Below, piece by piece: positions 46,011-58,200 of a stretch of 64,000 nt of DNA. The stretch lies in contig JALIZF010001868.1 of the NCBI GenBank assembly GCA_029948255.1, positions 62,001-126,000 on the forward strand. The letters are read 5' to 3'. How positions within the stretch are numbered: position 1 is the stretch's first letter; each line of letters begins with the position of its first letter. This DNA comes from Telmatactis stephensoni. Lineage: Eukaryota; Cnidaria; Anthozoa; Actiniaria; Isophelliidae. Under the pieces are notes generated by a model. It had not been told where the DNA came from, searched no databases, and was given only the letters and a program-made list of their open reading frames with translations. The translations under genes and the position numbers were made by a program.

Positions 46011-47510
46011 AAACGTTGATCTCTATATCGGATAAATATTTTTGTTCATTTGCATAAACTTTAACTTGGATTTTCTAAGCTAAAAATAGTCCAACTTGGA
46101 AAATTCTGGTCAAATATGATAACTAGACGTTTGATAAGTAATAAACTCGAGAGCGTGTTATATCGGGTCTAAAAATCCTCGCCTTGGGCTTGTAGACGAG
46201 AAGAATTTGACCAAAATTTCATGTCGTCACAAATGCATTTCCCGTATGAAATTTGTTCCTACAGACGTGGGAATTCCTTTGTCATAGAGAATTTACTAGT
46301 GCCGTGAAAGGGCCTTTAATTTCTGTGAAAAAGTGAATGTAGAAATTATAGAATATAGAAACTATAATTTATACGAAATTGAAACGATGTATGTAGTTAT
46401 ATGTATATATGTATGATATGCTGTATATGTGTCTATATATGTATGTATGTACGTAATTTCTGCGAAAAAGTGAACGTGGAAAGGGGCTAGAAACTATAGT
46501 TTCTACGAAATCAGAAACACATAAGGGGTTGAAACGTGTAACAACAGTACATTTCTTTGGTTCCATGCTCCGGAATATTCAAATGAGCAAAACAAGCGTT
46601 TTATGACCATATTTGGTAATGATATGACCTTCAAAAAATGGCGGAACAATTTCCCATCTACATGTTGCTCACTTTCCAGCAGCTTATAGTGATCAAATCA
46701 TGTTCAAAACGAAACAGAATTTTATTTCAAGGTAACTGACTAAATTGTGAAGACTCGGAGGCCAAGCCAGGGCAATTTTCTGGTAAGGAACGCTTGAATC
46801 GTAACCTCGAATATGAAGAAATTTTACAGAGATTTTATACTTGTAAACAGACAGTCATTATTTAAAAAAATTCAAATAAATAGAAGCGCTTAGGTAGACA
46901 CTAAATACGTTGTTTATTTGTTTGTTCTGAATGTGTTTAAAGTAGCTGAAAGAGCGATAAAATGCTTTGTAAATCCATTTAATTACTGTTTGCCTTGAGA
47001 ACTCAACATTTGGAGCTGATCGTAAACTTTCTTTTCAGAGTACGAAGTTGCACTTTAGGATGTCCAAAGTCATCAAAAATGCAAAATATACTTTAATAAT
47101 GACCGAAAAATTACAAATAAAAGCTACAAAATATATTTTTGGCCAAGTTTTCATTTTCCAAATATGGTCAAAAAGCGCCTTTGCCTCATTTGCATAATTT
47201 GAATATTCCGGAGCATGGAACCCGTGTTACACGTTTCAACTCCCTTATGTGTTTCTGACGAAATTGAAACGATGTAAGTATGCAAGTGTATATAATGTAT
47301 AAAAAACGAAAGAGCGTGCTATATCGGTGGATAAAGGCGAGGATCTTTAGATGATATAACACGCTCTCGAGTTCTTTATATTACTTATCAAACGTCTAGT
47401 TGTCATATTTGACCAGAATTTTCCAAGTTGGACTATTTTTGGCTTAGAAAATCCAAGTTAAAGTTTATGCAAATGAACAAAAATATTTATCCGATATAAA
47501 GATCTACGTT
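46011..47510. mobile_element. Nested palindrome: outer arms of about 178 bp, inner foldback of about 750 bp
   Basis: The outer arms 46011-46188 and 47331-47510 are inverted copies (CTATATCGGATAAATATTTT; CTCGAGAGCGTGTTATATC). The inner element's arms are about 46505-46600 and 47185-47262 (CAGAAACACATAAGGG; CCATGCTCCGGAATATTC), enclosing a unique AT-rich stretch. The part between outer and inner arms on the left holds a copy of the TATGTATG repeat. No gene. Confidence 0.85.
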
Positions 47511-47664
47511 ACTGTAGCGATTTCCATTGTGTTTTCTAATAAATTTATATTAATGAGTTTGATAAGTACGTAGTTATATGTATATATGTATGATAGGTAT
47601 ATGTGCACATATATCTGTATGTAATTTCTGTGGAAAAGGGATTGTTGCAAAGGTTTTTGGAAAC

Positions 47665-48557
47665 TATTTATTTATTTATTTATTTATTTATAAATTTCAG
47701 TATTCCCATAAATTACAAACATGGTATTACCTACTCTAAAGTAACAATAACAATAACTATTAGCTAAATATATAAAATTATATATATATTTGTATTAAAA
47801 ATACAATCAATGATCAATAAAAAGATATTGAATCTATAAAAATGATCTAAATCTACTGGCAATTGCTATTTTGTATATGATTACTAATATAGTTTGTTTT
47901 TCTGGTATTAATAGCATGATTTATAAAAGCTGCAGTTGATTTTGAAACTGTTGGGTCGATACTGTTAAAAAGAAACATAATTTTGAGAGTGTCATTTAAT
48001 TGTGTAAAGTGTGGGAATTTGTTGTTAATTTTCTCAAATAGTTTTTTACGTTCATTTTCATAGAGATCACAATCTAACACGAAATGTTGTTCGTTTTCAA
48101 TTTTGTTTTGTTCACAATATTTACACAGTCTTTGGTGTTCAGGCGTTCTTGGTATTGTATGCCGCCCAGTTTCTATCCTTAATGTATGGTTGCCCAGTCT
48201 TAATTTCACTAAATGCCTTTTATGATCACTAATTTTAATAAAATTTAGACTTTCGGCTGGTTTCGTGTCTTTTTTGAATATTGCGGAATAAAAAGCTAGT
48301 TTTCTATTTGTTTGTATCAATGTTATTTGATGTTCTTCGAGTTTTTTTCTTATATTTGTTTTTATTTCAGACGACATCACCTTTAAATTTTGCTTGTTCC
48401 TCATTATTTGAGAAGCATCGAGGTCATAATGCTTAATTATAGAATTTACCTTTCCCAGCAAGCCATGTTTACCATTAGAATTTAATTCTTTGGACATAAC
48501 CAAGCACTGATAAGCTATATTTTCCTCTGATTTATTTTCAAGATAAGACCAAAATTT
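47665..48557 (-). pseudogene. 5'-truncated LINE: C-terminal part of ORF2 with CCHC-type finger
   Basis: An open - strand frame from about 48557 (KFWSYLENKSEEN...) to a stop at 47853, about 235 residues. It contains LRLGNHTLRIETGRH followed by C-x2-C-x9-H-x4-C (CKYC...HFVLDC), the zinc-binding region found near the C terminus of many non-LTR retrotransposon ORF2 proteins. The RT and endonuclease domains are missing. The 3' tail is an (AAAT)n tract at 47665-47691 (written ATTT on +). The insertion splits a copy of the TATGTATG repeat. Probably dead. Confidence 0.8.
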
Positions 48558-49424
48558 AAGTATAGTTTCTACGAAATTGAAACGACCTAAGTATGTAAGT
48601 ATATGTAGTTATATTTAACAAATATGAAACGTTTTCCGTGTTTACATAGCCTGATGTAAACTCGCGGGAACGTTTGGGAGAACTCGAGAGCGATTGTATA
48701 AAACCGAGCCGTAGGCGAAAAATGTGAAAAATCTCGTTTTTGTTGGACATCACTCAAGGAATTCTCCCTACGTTGCCAAAGAGAAAAACTGTCCAATCAG
48801 CGTTGTCATTTTACAGTCGATCCTCGAGCTCAAAAATATAGGAGAAACTTTGGCAAAAAAGAAAGAAAAGCGCCACTTTCTAAGGACAAAATAACTCCCC
48901 ATTATTTGTAAGAGTTCTGAGACAACAACGAGGACTTTCTTTAATTGAAAAGTCGTAAAATGGATGAAAAGTAACCATTATTCTTGGACCTGTGAAAAAA
49001 GAGCAACCAAGCCATGAGTGAAACTTTACCGAGCCGACAAGGTCATTCATTTTGTATAGGGAAAATTGCTGTTTATGGAGCTTTATGATGCCATGATATC
49101 TGGATAAGACTGAATTCTGCATGCTAGCTAGTACGCTCAATATATGTATGATATGTATATGTGCATATATATGTATGTAATTTCTGTGAAAAGTGAATGT
49201 AGAAAAGGTTTATAGAAACTATAGTTTCTACGAAATTGGAACGATGTAAGCATGTAAGTATATGTATAGTTATATGTGTATATGTATGATAGTATATGTA
49301 TGTAGAATTGAAGTGGGGCGTGTGTTTCAACGAAGGACTCCCAGCAGAAGGATCCAAACGAGGATTCGAAGTGGCCACCAAGAACTTTATAAATTGAATA
49401 GAGGATGAAGGTGAACCAAGCAAC

Positions 49425-49615
49425 TTCTAGCAATCCATGTAGATAAAACTTTTTAATAACGTTTCGACCCTTCGGTCTTCTTCAGAATAAAAATATATAG
49501 AAAACTAAATACAAAATGATAAAAATGTAATGAATGAATTTGGAATGGGCTATATATAGGGGATGTAAGACAAAAGGGCACAAATGGCACGGGCTATGAA
49601 GCTAAAAATATGTAT
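49425..49615 (-). mobile_element. Retroelement end with CTGAAGAAGACC...GGTCGAAACG hairpin
   Basis: On the - strand the text reads CTGAAGAAGACCGAAGGGTC then GAAACGTTATTAAAAAG. The GACC-GAAG-GGTC hairpin between CTGA-GA and GAAAC is a phrase I associate with ends of Penelope-like and related elements, which can carry hammerhead ribozymes. The flanking sequence has no open frame. Confidence 0.4.
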
Positions 49616-49719
49616 GATAGTATATGTGTATATATATGTATGTATAATTTCTGTGAAAAAGTGAGCGTCGTAGAAAAAGTTCTACGAAATTGAAACGATG
49701 TAAGTATGTAAGTATAATC

Positions 49720-52700
49720 GAACTCTATTGACCGCCCACCCATTTAAAAGCAGTCGCTTTATAAAGGTTTAAAACAAAGTGTACCTCTTTAGTGGACTTG
49801 GACAACTTCTGTACTTTAGACACTTTATCTTATCGAGACTAGACCTCAACGCAAAGGGCAAGGCTCCACGATATCGACAATTTGAGCACTAATTAAATCA
49901 GTTCGTTTACTGACATTTCCTTGTCTGTGGTCCTAACACCTGTTCTATTTGGGGGAAAATATTTTCATTTGTAAGCACGCTCGTGGCCATAAGGCTTTTG
50001 TAACGCAGAACAACGATCCGGAACGGCTTGGACGTAATAATTCACCAACAATTGATTCTGAGAGTGATGGCGCCTTTAGCTATAATGGCTGCTGCTGGCA
50101 TTTTGAAAATATTTATATCATTCTCGCTCGTATCTGGATAGACTTTCTGAGTTCCATTTTTTCCTCCAGATTTTTCGTGTATATTAATTCGTAAATTCGT
50201 CTTAAATGAACAAGAGGGAAAAGTGCGACTGTTCACAGTCTACACCTGGACCGTGTGCTGATTTCAGTAGTCCTAATCGAGTTATTTCCCAGGTTATTTA
50301 GAGGGAATTAAAAAAACCTGGTTGACCTTCCCCGGAAATACTCTGAAGGATCTAGGCTGTGAACAGCTTATTTTCACTTCCAGGTTCAATAAGACGAGTT
50401 CTTAGAATACCTAGACTAAAAATCTGGAGGAAAACACGGGACTGCTCACTGTCTACCTCGATCCGAGTCCTGTGTTCGAGTCCTCATTTTACAGCTGTAT
50501 GCTGTTTATAAAGACCTCAAGACCACCTCAGAGAAAATTGCCTCAAACCATCAAATTCACGCTTATCCTTTAAAGACAAAAAATCCACTAAAACCTCCCC
50601 AAAATGCCACACAGGTAAAGCCTTAAGCTCTAAAAGTAATGACCTCTTTTATTCTCTCGATGAACCTTTTTGAAATTCACTGTAAAGGTTGAAAACACTT
50701 TCTATAGGCTTATTACTACTAAGTACAAAACAGAAATTTAGATTTAAGCCTAAAGCAAAGATAACAGACTTAATTATATTTCATAATCACAGTTTACGTG
50801 TACGCTGATGAACATTTTTGAAGGAAATCCCAAAATGTTTACCGGCAAATCTCGTGGACGTTTTTCGATTTAGTCGATAACGTATTACTGACGATACTTC
50901 ACGGAATTTGTGACGAAATGAACAGACACACTCCAACGCAGTGATTGATAACTTAAGTGCTTTCAGTAAAAATGTATTGAATTGCCTACGTACCGTGTAT
51001 TACTCATGTTAGAAAATTGAAGGAGTGATAAAAGAATTAATTTTCTTGTAAGAAATTACCGAGTTATCTTAGAGAACCAAGTGGCTAATTCAATACTATT
51101 AGAGTATTCAGTGGCTGAAACTATGTACAAACTATATTGGTCATGTTGGAACAAATCAAATAGTATTAATAAAATAAAATGGTAGCTAACGATAAAAAAA
51201 TTCTTTCAATAAATTACAGTTATCATTAGAGAAGTGAGTGGCTAATTTAGTACCATTAGAGCATTCAGTAGCTGAAACAATTTAGTACAAATTGTATAGG
51301 TTATGTTGGACCAAATGAAATAGTAATAAAATAAAATTGTTTGCTGCTACAAATATGTATAACAGGTAGTATAGAGTATGATAATTCACTCACAAACCGG
51401 CTACAATTAATACTATTAGATTTCTACAGCTAAAGCAATTACAGTGCATTAAGGAAATGGCCCACATAATAACATTTTGTCAACGCAAGACAAAAATAAA
51501 TAAAAAAATAAATAAAAATAATAAAGGCCCACCCGAATTAAATATACTTAGTCAATTGGTTAGTCTTTTCTCTTGACATTCTCAAGAGAAATCCCCCAAA
51601 TACAGTGGACTACATTGACAATTGTGCTTTAAAAGCTTCCTTAAGCTTTTTCAGTTTAAAAGATGAGCTTATGGTTTTTGAAGAATTAGATTTTTCTTCC
51701 TTAATCAGGGCGATGATATTCTTTTTTGAAATTCTTTAATTCTTCATATTGTTTTCAGTGTGCTGTAACGAGGCGGATTCAAGGAAATTTGTCGATCTCG
51801 ATTTCAGATTAATTGAGTCTTAAATGAAATCACTGATATATGGGGAGTTCAATGGCTTTGATAAGGAAGGATGTCAGACATTACCCAACACTTTAGTACT
51901 GACCAAATACACAATCTGAAAATCCAGGAGCATAGCTTTAAAAACGCACGATCTTGACGATTGAAAACGATGTTAAAAATACGAAAAATGTCGAGGGAAA
52001 TGAATTAAGGGTTAAGCAATAAAAAAATTGTTTTCGGTGAGCTGAGCTTTTAAGAGAACTGTGAAAGCACTCGCCTGTACGGGCGGCTCGTGCTTCCACC
52101 ACGCTCTCTCGTGTTCTCTCAACATCACAACTGTTTTGATCAGGCTATGAAACATGGAAAAACAGTTTTTTTACTTCTTCTTTTATAAAATAAGAACGGC
52201 GCACAAATTTACGAAAAATTCGAAAAGGTCATTGTGAGCGTGTTTGATATGTAAATAAAACATAAATAAATTTGATTTTTGGTATTCTACACGGAAATCA
52301 AAATCGATCCTATCGAACAATGGACTTAGGCTAGCAATAATTTTGAAAATTCAACAAAATTGAGCGGAGTTACGGCAAGTCAAAGTGATCCAGAATGATT
52401 CTATATATTTCTCCGCGTTTGCCCCAATTCAAAATGGCGGACGAAAGCGTGAAGTGGCTTATTCATGTTAGATCACGTCAAATGAATCCCTGTCTTTTCT
52501 TTGAAAACGACAACTAACACAGTCGAAATACAGCATATAAGTTTGTTTTAACGTAATTCATTTGGCATGGCCGTAACATGAATTAATATCCGTTTCACAA
52601 GCCACGGGTTTCCTGTGTTGAGCAGCACGCGCGCATTATTTCCCGCGTTTTTCCATTCACCAGTAGACGGGCAACTATTGTTGTCGAATCCAATTCAATT

Positions 52701-53362
52701 AAGAATTGTGGCTACCTCTGAAAAAACCTGACTACGCTCCTGAGATCGTTTCAAACTGTCATACAACTAAAGGAGAGGGTAGCAGTCGAGTACCCAAGAA
52801 ACAAAACATTCTTTGATATGGATATCGAAAACATAGACATCGAAAGGACAACATTACACCAATTTGCCGTTTGCTTCTTATAATTAAGGTTTTTGCTGGT
52901 TTTTGCCTAAACATGATTCCTCAAAACTGAAAAGTCGACATGCATATTTCACGAGACTTAATGTTCAGCGATTTAACAGAAAAATGTTGTATATGGAACT
53001 AAATTTTACGAAAATTTTCCATAATCACTAAAAGCAAACCGGTTGTTAAATTTTTTAATAAGTACACAAAAAATTTAATTCGGACATGTTCAGTTACAAA
53101 AAAACATACAGATTTTATACACTTAAAAATTGAACGGCATCATCACCCAATTTCTCATTAATAACAGTTTTTCCTCGGTAAATTAAAAGGTTTTCCAGGT
53201 TATTATATTTGACACAGCATTGCTGATTTTCGCGAAAACTTCTTCGCGGGGTAGTCTTCAACTTGGCGATTTTTCAAATCATTATCGGCCAACAGCCTTT
53301 TTATACCATTATTTTGACGTTCATCGCGATGGAATGTTTCTTCATTCAAGTCAAGTGGTTTA
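49720..53362. other. Long non-coding stretch with a duplicated block at about 51051-51345
   Basis: No supported gene. Two diverged copies of a block of about 150-170 bases share GTGGCTAATT, ATTAGAG-ATTCAGT-GCTGAAAC and ATAATAAAATAAAAT (51051-51190, 51225-51345). At 50200-50470 the phrases ACTGTTCACAGTCTAC and ACTGCTCACTGTCTACCTCG recur. The rest is unremarkable. Confidence 0.5.
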
Positions 53363-53620
53363 TGCTAAAGCGCATGACAACCAGGTAGGAGGGAGCGCAA
53401 AGATATCTGGGTATATATGGATGGTTGCTACGATACGGTTTCTTCTTGACTTTAGTGCACATGACAGCCATTTAGGAAAGCGCGCAAAGTCATCTGGGTA
53501 ATATGGATACTTTTTATGACGATATGGTTCAGTTTTTTCCCTCTTTATTGCGCATGACATTAGGGTAGGAACGCGCGCAAAGATATCTGGGTATTAGGAT
53601 ACTTGATGGTTTCTTGTTTA
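53363..53620. repeat. Three tandem units of about 100 bp
   Basis: GCGCATGACA...GGAGCGCAAAGATATCTGGGTAT recurs with changes at 53371, about 53457 (GTGCACATGACAGCC...CGCAAAGTCATCTGGGTAA) and about 53550 (GCGCATGACATTAGGG...CGCAAAGATATCTGGGTAT). Open frames on both strands here follow the repeat and are not genes. Confidence 0.8.
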
Positions 53621-54372
53621 CTTTGTCTGGTAGTTTGGTCGATCAGCTAAGATGAATAACGCTTGCTCTCGAAGATATTCGTCCCAAGAAACAAGTCTAG
53701 TAAGATTAAAAGTTTTCATGTTAAGAAAAAGGCCTGATAAATAGTTTACAGCTAGTAGCGCCTATTCAAGTTACACAATTAATTGTATGATGACAGTATA
53801 ACTTGCATAGTGCCATTTCATGGGGTCATACATGAAGTAGTGACCCTTCGATCAACATGCATTCCGTCCCTAAATAAACGCATTCATAAACAAATGCCTG
53901 TGGATGTCCTTTTCTCCTGCTCAACTTGTCCATGTTCAAAAACATCAACTTTTTATCGGCGCAACAATTCTGTTTGTTTTAATTTTTACTCATATTTATC
54001 GGAAAAAAGTCTCGAGCCGGTCCGTTTAGTTATTATAAGCTTTCGTCATTTCTATTTGTAGCAGCAAGAAGGAAAACCAATCAACAATAGGTTGCTATCA
54101 ATAGACGTCATATCCCGTCCTGTTCGGAATTTTTACCAGCTGAATTGTAAGTTTTCAAAATAATTGAAAGCTTTTGACCCCCTGTCAAACCGGTTTTTGC
54201 CCTCCAGTCAAACGCAGATAATGAGATTCAAATTGATAGCAACCTGTAGGTTTGTTGACGCACTTTTCTTTGTTCGACCGCGCTTTAGTAATTCCCAAAG
54301 GAAATTTAACATAAATCTACACAACAATGGCTATTGTTCAGACTACTATAAGTACCAAAATTTGCTGCTACG

Positions 54373-54640
54373 TCATCCGTAGGACGCAGTGGCGCAACGC
54401 ATGGAATTAGCTACAAATGGACTAGGATCCGGCTAATTTCTCCCTCACGGGCCCGGCTTGCCGGCTAAGCGTTGTAACTTGGGGGCAGAAATCTTCAGCC
54501 GAATCGTAGGTTAATGCGATAATTCAGTTCCACTGGTGTCTGGATGCATTGTCCGGGAATTTGTATTTTGGTTGCAGGTTCGAACCCGAACCGGAGCAAT
54601 TTTTCTTCTCTTTTTTTCTTTTCTCTTTTTTTTTCTTTTC
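54373..54640 (+). mobile_element. Possible tRNA-derived SINE with pyrimidine tail
   Basis: GTAGGACGCAGTGGCGCAAC has an A-box look, and GGTTGCAGGTTCGAACCCGA has a good B-box (GGTTCGAACCC), but they are about 190 bases apart, too far for one tRNA gene. A T/C-rich tract (54599-54650) follows. Perhaps a composite SINE or two tRNA halves. Confidence 0.35.
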
Positions 54641-54948
54641 TTAATTCCTCTTTTATGACTATTTTATTACTAACCTGTTGGCATCAGTATCAGCATGCAT
54701 AAAAATCTCTGTATGCCTGTCCACGTGACCTGACACGGTCTTTGCGTCTAGCGGTCTTCCAAATGATGACGTACTCTGCCTGAAACACAATATGATCGCC
54801 AAATTGTAAAAGTGCCTATAAATTACTTGCTCACTAGCTTCTTTCTCCTTAAGGAGGGAGATTTCACTTGATTTTAAAGGGATCTAATGGAAGGATCAGA
54901 CGGGGGGTGGGGATCATTTTATTACTCCAGATACAACAGGTATACCAA

Positions 54949-54983
<35 letters not shown>

Positions 54984-55016
54984 ATTTTTGGGGGCGGGCA
55001 TATTTTAAGTATTTTC

Positions 55017-55140
55017 TTTTCCTTCCTTCCTTCCTTCCTTCCTTCCTTCCTTCCTTCCTTCCTTCCTTCCTTCCTTCCTTCCTTCCTTCCTTCCTTCCTT
55101 CCTTCCTTCCTTCCTTTCTTTCCTCCTTCCTTCCTCCCTT
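55017..55140. repeat. (TTCC)n microsatellite, long copy
   Basis: About 25 TTCC units with a few TTTC/CTCC variants at the right end, downstream of the PHF24-like gene. The FLPSFLPS frame is an artefact. Same unit as 313-389. Confidence 0.97.
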
Positions 55141-55218
55141 TCTTTTTTTATGCTCTACGCGCGAATTTCCCTTTCAATCCCGTAATAAAACATTTATCGA
55201 CTAAGGATTTAATTGCCG

Positions 55219-58200
55219 TTACCCTGCATCATCTGCGGATACTCTAAGGTTGCCAAACCATCGACCAAAACCTTTAGAAACTTCATAGGAGTTAATGTAG
55301 CCATCTTCATCAGTGTCGAAGGCGTGGAATATATCACGAGCAACCTCAATCTCACGAGGCGACAGCATTTTTACTAACTGAAACTAGATACGCCCAGAAA
55401 CTAGATATAAGTTATAGTTAGCCCCCCTGCTCCATTTGAATTACTCAGATGAGCGTGTTTTTATGCTGTCTGTCAGGCTGGGAGTGATATGTTTAGGAAA
55501 TAGGTCAAGGTTATATAAACAGGGGCGGATTTAGGGAAGGGGTGCAGGGGGTGCGCACCCCCTACTGGGACGACTTTGAGTCCTTCTTTCTCAGTGTTGC
55601 AACTGTTGCAACTCTCAGTGTTACAAGAATGCAACTCACCCGAACAGGACGATCGAGTTTGAGTGAGACATTAAAAACTCTAAAAGCAAACACGATAATT
55701 AATCTAGATTGCACCAAATCTCAGCTTTCATTTGTGAACAATTACCCACGTATACTAGTCCTTTTCGGTCTAGTCGCGTGGGCTTTAGACATCTTGTACG
55801 ACAGGGTTTTTTAGCAATAGCTGTAAACAAGTTGTAAACAAGTATGTAAATAAGTATGTAAACAAGTTGTAAACAAGTATGTAAACAAGTATGTAAACAA
55901 ATTGTAAACAAGTTGTAAACAAGTTGTAAACAAGTATGTAAACAAGTTGTAAACAAGTATGTAAACAAGTTGTAAACAAGTATGTAAACAAGTTGTAAAC
56001 AAGTATGTACGTGCGGCGGACAGTTTACCTTTGTTCGTTTAACTCCAAGTGTTTTCAACGATTCGTGATTTAAAAACTCCCACCAGTCTATTGTGCCAGT
56101 CTTGTTCTTGTCCATCATTGTAAACTGCAAAAAACGTTATACTTTGACCATATTCCTTTTAATCCCCAACGTATCACAAGCTCATATTCAGAGTCGGAAG
56201 GATCACACAAAATATATATAATCTTACAAAGACTTAAAGACGATTAATTTAAGTAGCTTAAGCAATACTTCATTTAAAGGCAAAACGGGTACAACTGAAG
56301 CCTGATTTACACAACAATCTTTTCATGGTATTGCATCCCTGAATCTTGCCACGATGACCTAATATTATTTTGGGTACGGTACCCTATCAGGCCAACAATT
56401 TTTCTGTTCACACGATAATAATTACGGGTTCCGTGACTGGCCCGTGTGCCCAGAATTAAGGTGCTATGCCATAAAAAGGTATCGAACTTGAATGATAAAT
56501 GACTTATCAAAGGACGCGTAAGATACGAAAATGGTTGTGAGACTTTTTGATGGTACATTTGCCGAAGAAAAACACATTCTCAGAGAAGTGAATAACAATC
56601 TATAATTACCTCGCGTCGAGCCTCATCAACTTGGACACGCGGTAAATCAGTCTTGTGGATGTCTTTGTATTGCGCTTTTTTGTAACGAACATATTCTTCT
56701 TGAGTTATCTGAGTATCTGCAACATAATTCTTCACGGTCAGTTTAGGGATGAGGTCAAAACAATGGTCATCTGAAGGTACCCAATTTAGACGGGTGGGGT
56801 GGTATTAACCGGTACCCACCACCTTTAAGAGTAAAGTACTGAACTTGGTCATCAAATATCTCGAAAAGTAAATTTTAAATTGCAGTAATTAATGGACTCT
56901 ATGTTCCAAGGCATGCTAAACAACGTATTTCTAAATAGAAACTGTAACTACATGCAGTCAGTATCGAGATTTTCAAGATACCCATTAGGGGAGAGGGGGG
57001 GGGGGGGTATGTCCCGGTTATTTTGGACCGTTGTTTTGACCTCTTCCTCAGTTTACGAATCAAACACCCAACATTAGAAGTTGTATGGTAATATCAATGA
57101 AGGGAGATTCGCTTGCAAACGTTGACTTTTTCTCCCTGAAAACGTTAAGGAAAAACGCGGCTTTGTCGTCTTCGTTTGGACAGTCGAACGAAAACGCTTG
57201 AAAACGTAACTACGTATGTCGTCTTTGTGAGCTTAGAACGGTCGAAAACGCAACGTAACGTAAACTTTTGAAAATGTGTAACTGACGTTTCTAGCAATAT
57301 CTTAAGGATAAGATAAGATATCTTAATATCTTAAGGATTCATACACAAACCTTGATTAACGTCCAGTCTGTCGAAATTTTCAATAAGTTCCTGCATTTCT
57401 TCGTCTGTTAACAACGCAGTCAAACTTTCCTGCAAACAAGTCAGGATAAACACAAGTGAGTTGTAACTAACGGCTGTGCCGAGACTTAAATTTTCGCTGC
57501 GCATGCCTAAAGGACGGGGGCGGGCAGACTGCACTGGACTAGATGGATGTGGGTGTGCGGCGCAACCAGATCCGGCTTGCAAGCTGGAAATTGTTTTAGT
57601 CTAGTTTTGGAAAATTCAGTCGACAGACAATTTCCGCGTTTACTATAGTGTAATTAATTTTGCGATATGTCTTCAAGTGGAATCTGTCAAAGGCCAATCT
57701 CTTCCTTTCAATTTGGTAAAAGAACAAGAGCACAGCTCGCCCGCTAGCTATCATAATACTTACACAATTGTGACAGCTCCAGCCAGTTTTAGAATTAGCA
57801 TTTTGAAACATTTCCATTTCCCATGGATCGTTAAGTTTGCCTTTTCTCTTCATACACGTCTGATGATATACATGGCAACAGACTTTGCATGGGAACACTG
57901 GTTCAGCGGTATATACCCCACACACGTGGCAAAGCTCATCATTTTCAACCTTAAAATAACTCATAAACTTTAGAATATATAAAGTAGGTCGTATGCCTAG
58001 GCCCTCTTTCGCCGCTCCTATTTTTCATTTGGACTTCCTGTGTCGCAGAAACACAGGAAGCTCAAATGAAAAAGAACAGCGGCGAAGGAGGGCTCCGTGT
58101 GTGCTACTTTGATCAAAAATCGGTGAAATTTTATTTAACAGAAACTTCGTAAAATAAATCTTCAAGGGTCTATTGATCACCAGTTAAAATATCTTTTTGG

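Larger units (their letters stand above)
46320..49720. repeat. Dispersed copies of a TATGTATG / GTTTCTACGAAATTGAAACG repeat
   Basis: The phrase TTTCTACGAAATTGAAACGA with ATGTAAGTATGTAAGTATA, and TAATTTCTGTGAAAAAGTGA, recurs near 46330-46510, 47250-47290, 47570-47660, 48565-48620, 49145-49300 and 49605-49715. Larger elements have been inserted between copies, so a once-tandem array has been blown apart. The TYIYT-type frames here are repeat translations. Confidence 0.75.

Noticed and set aside
55699..56130. 143-codon - strand frame with VYNLFTYLF repeats
   Set aside because: Only its first 32 codons are a PHF24 exon (56124-56029); the rest is intron minisatellite.
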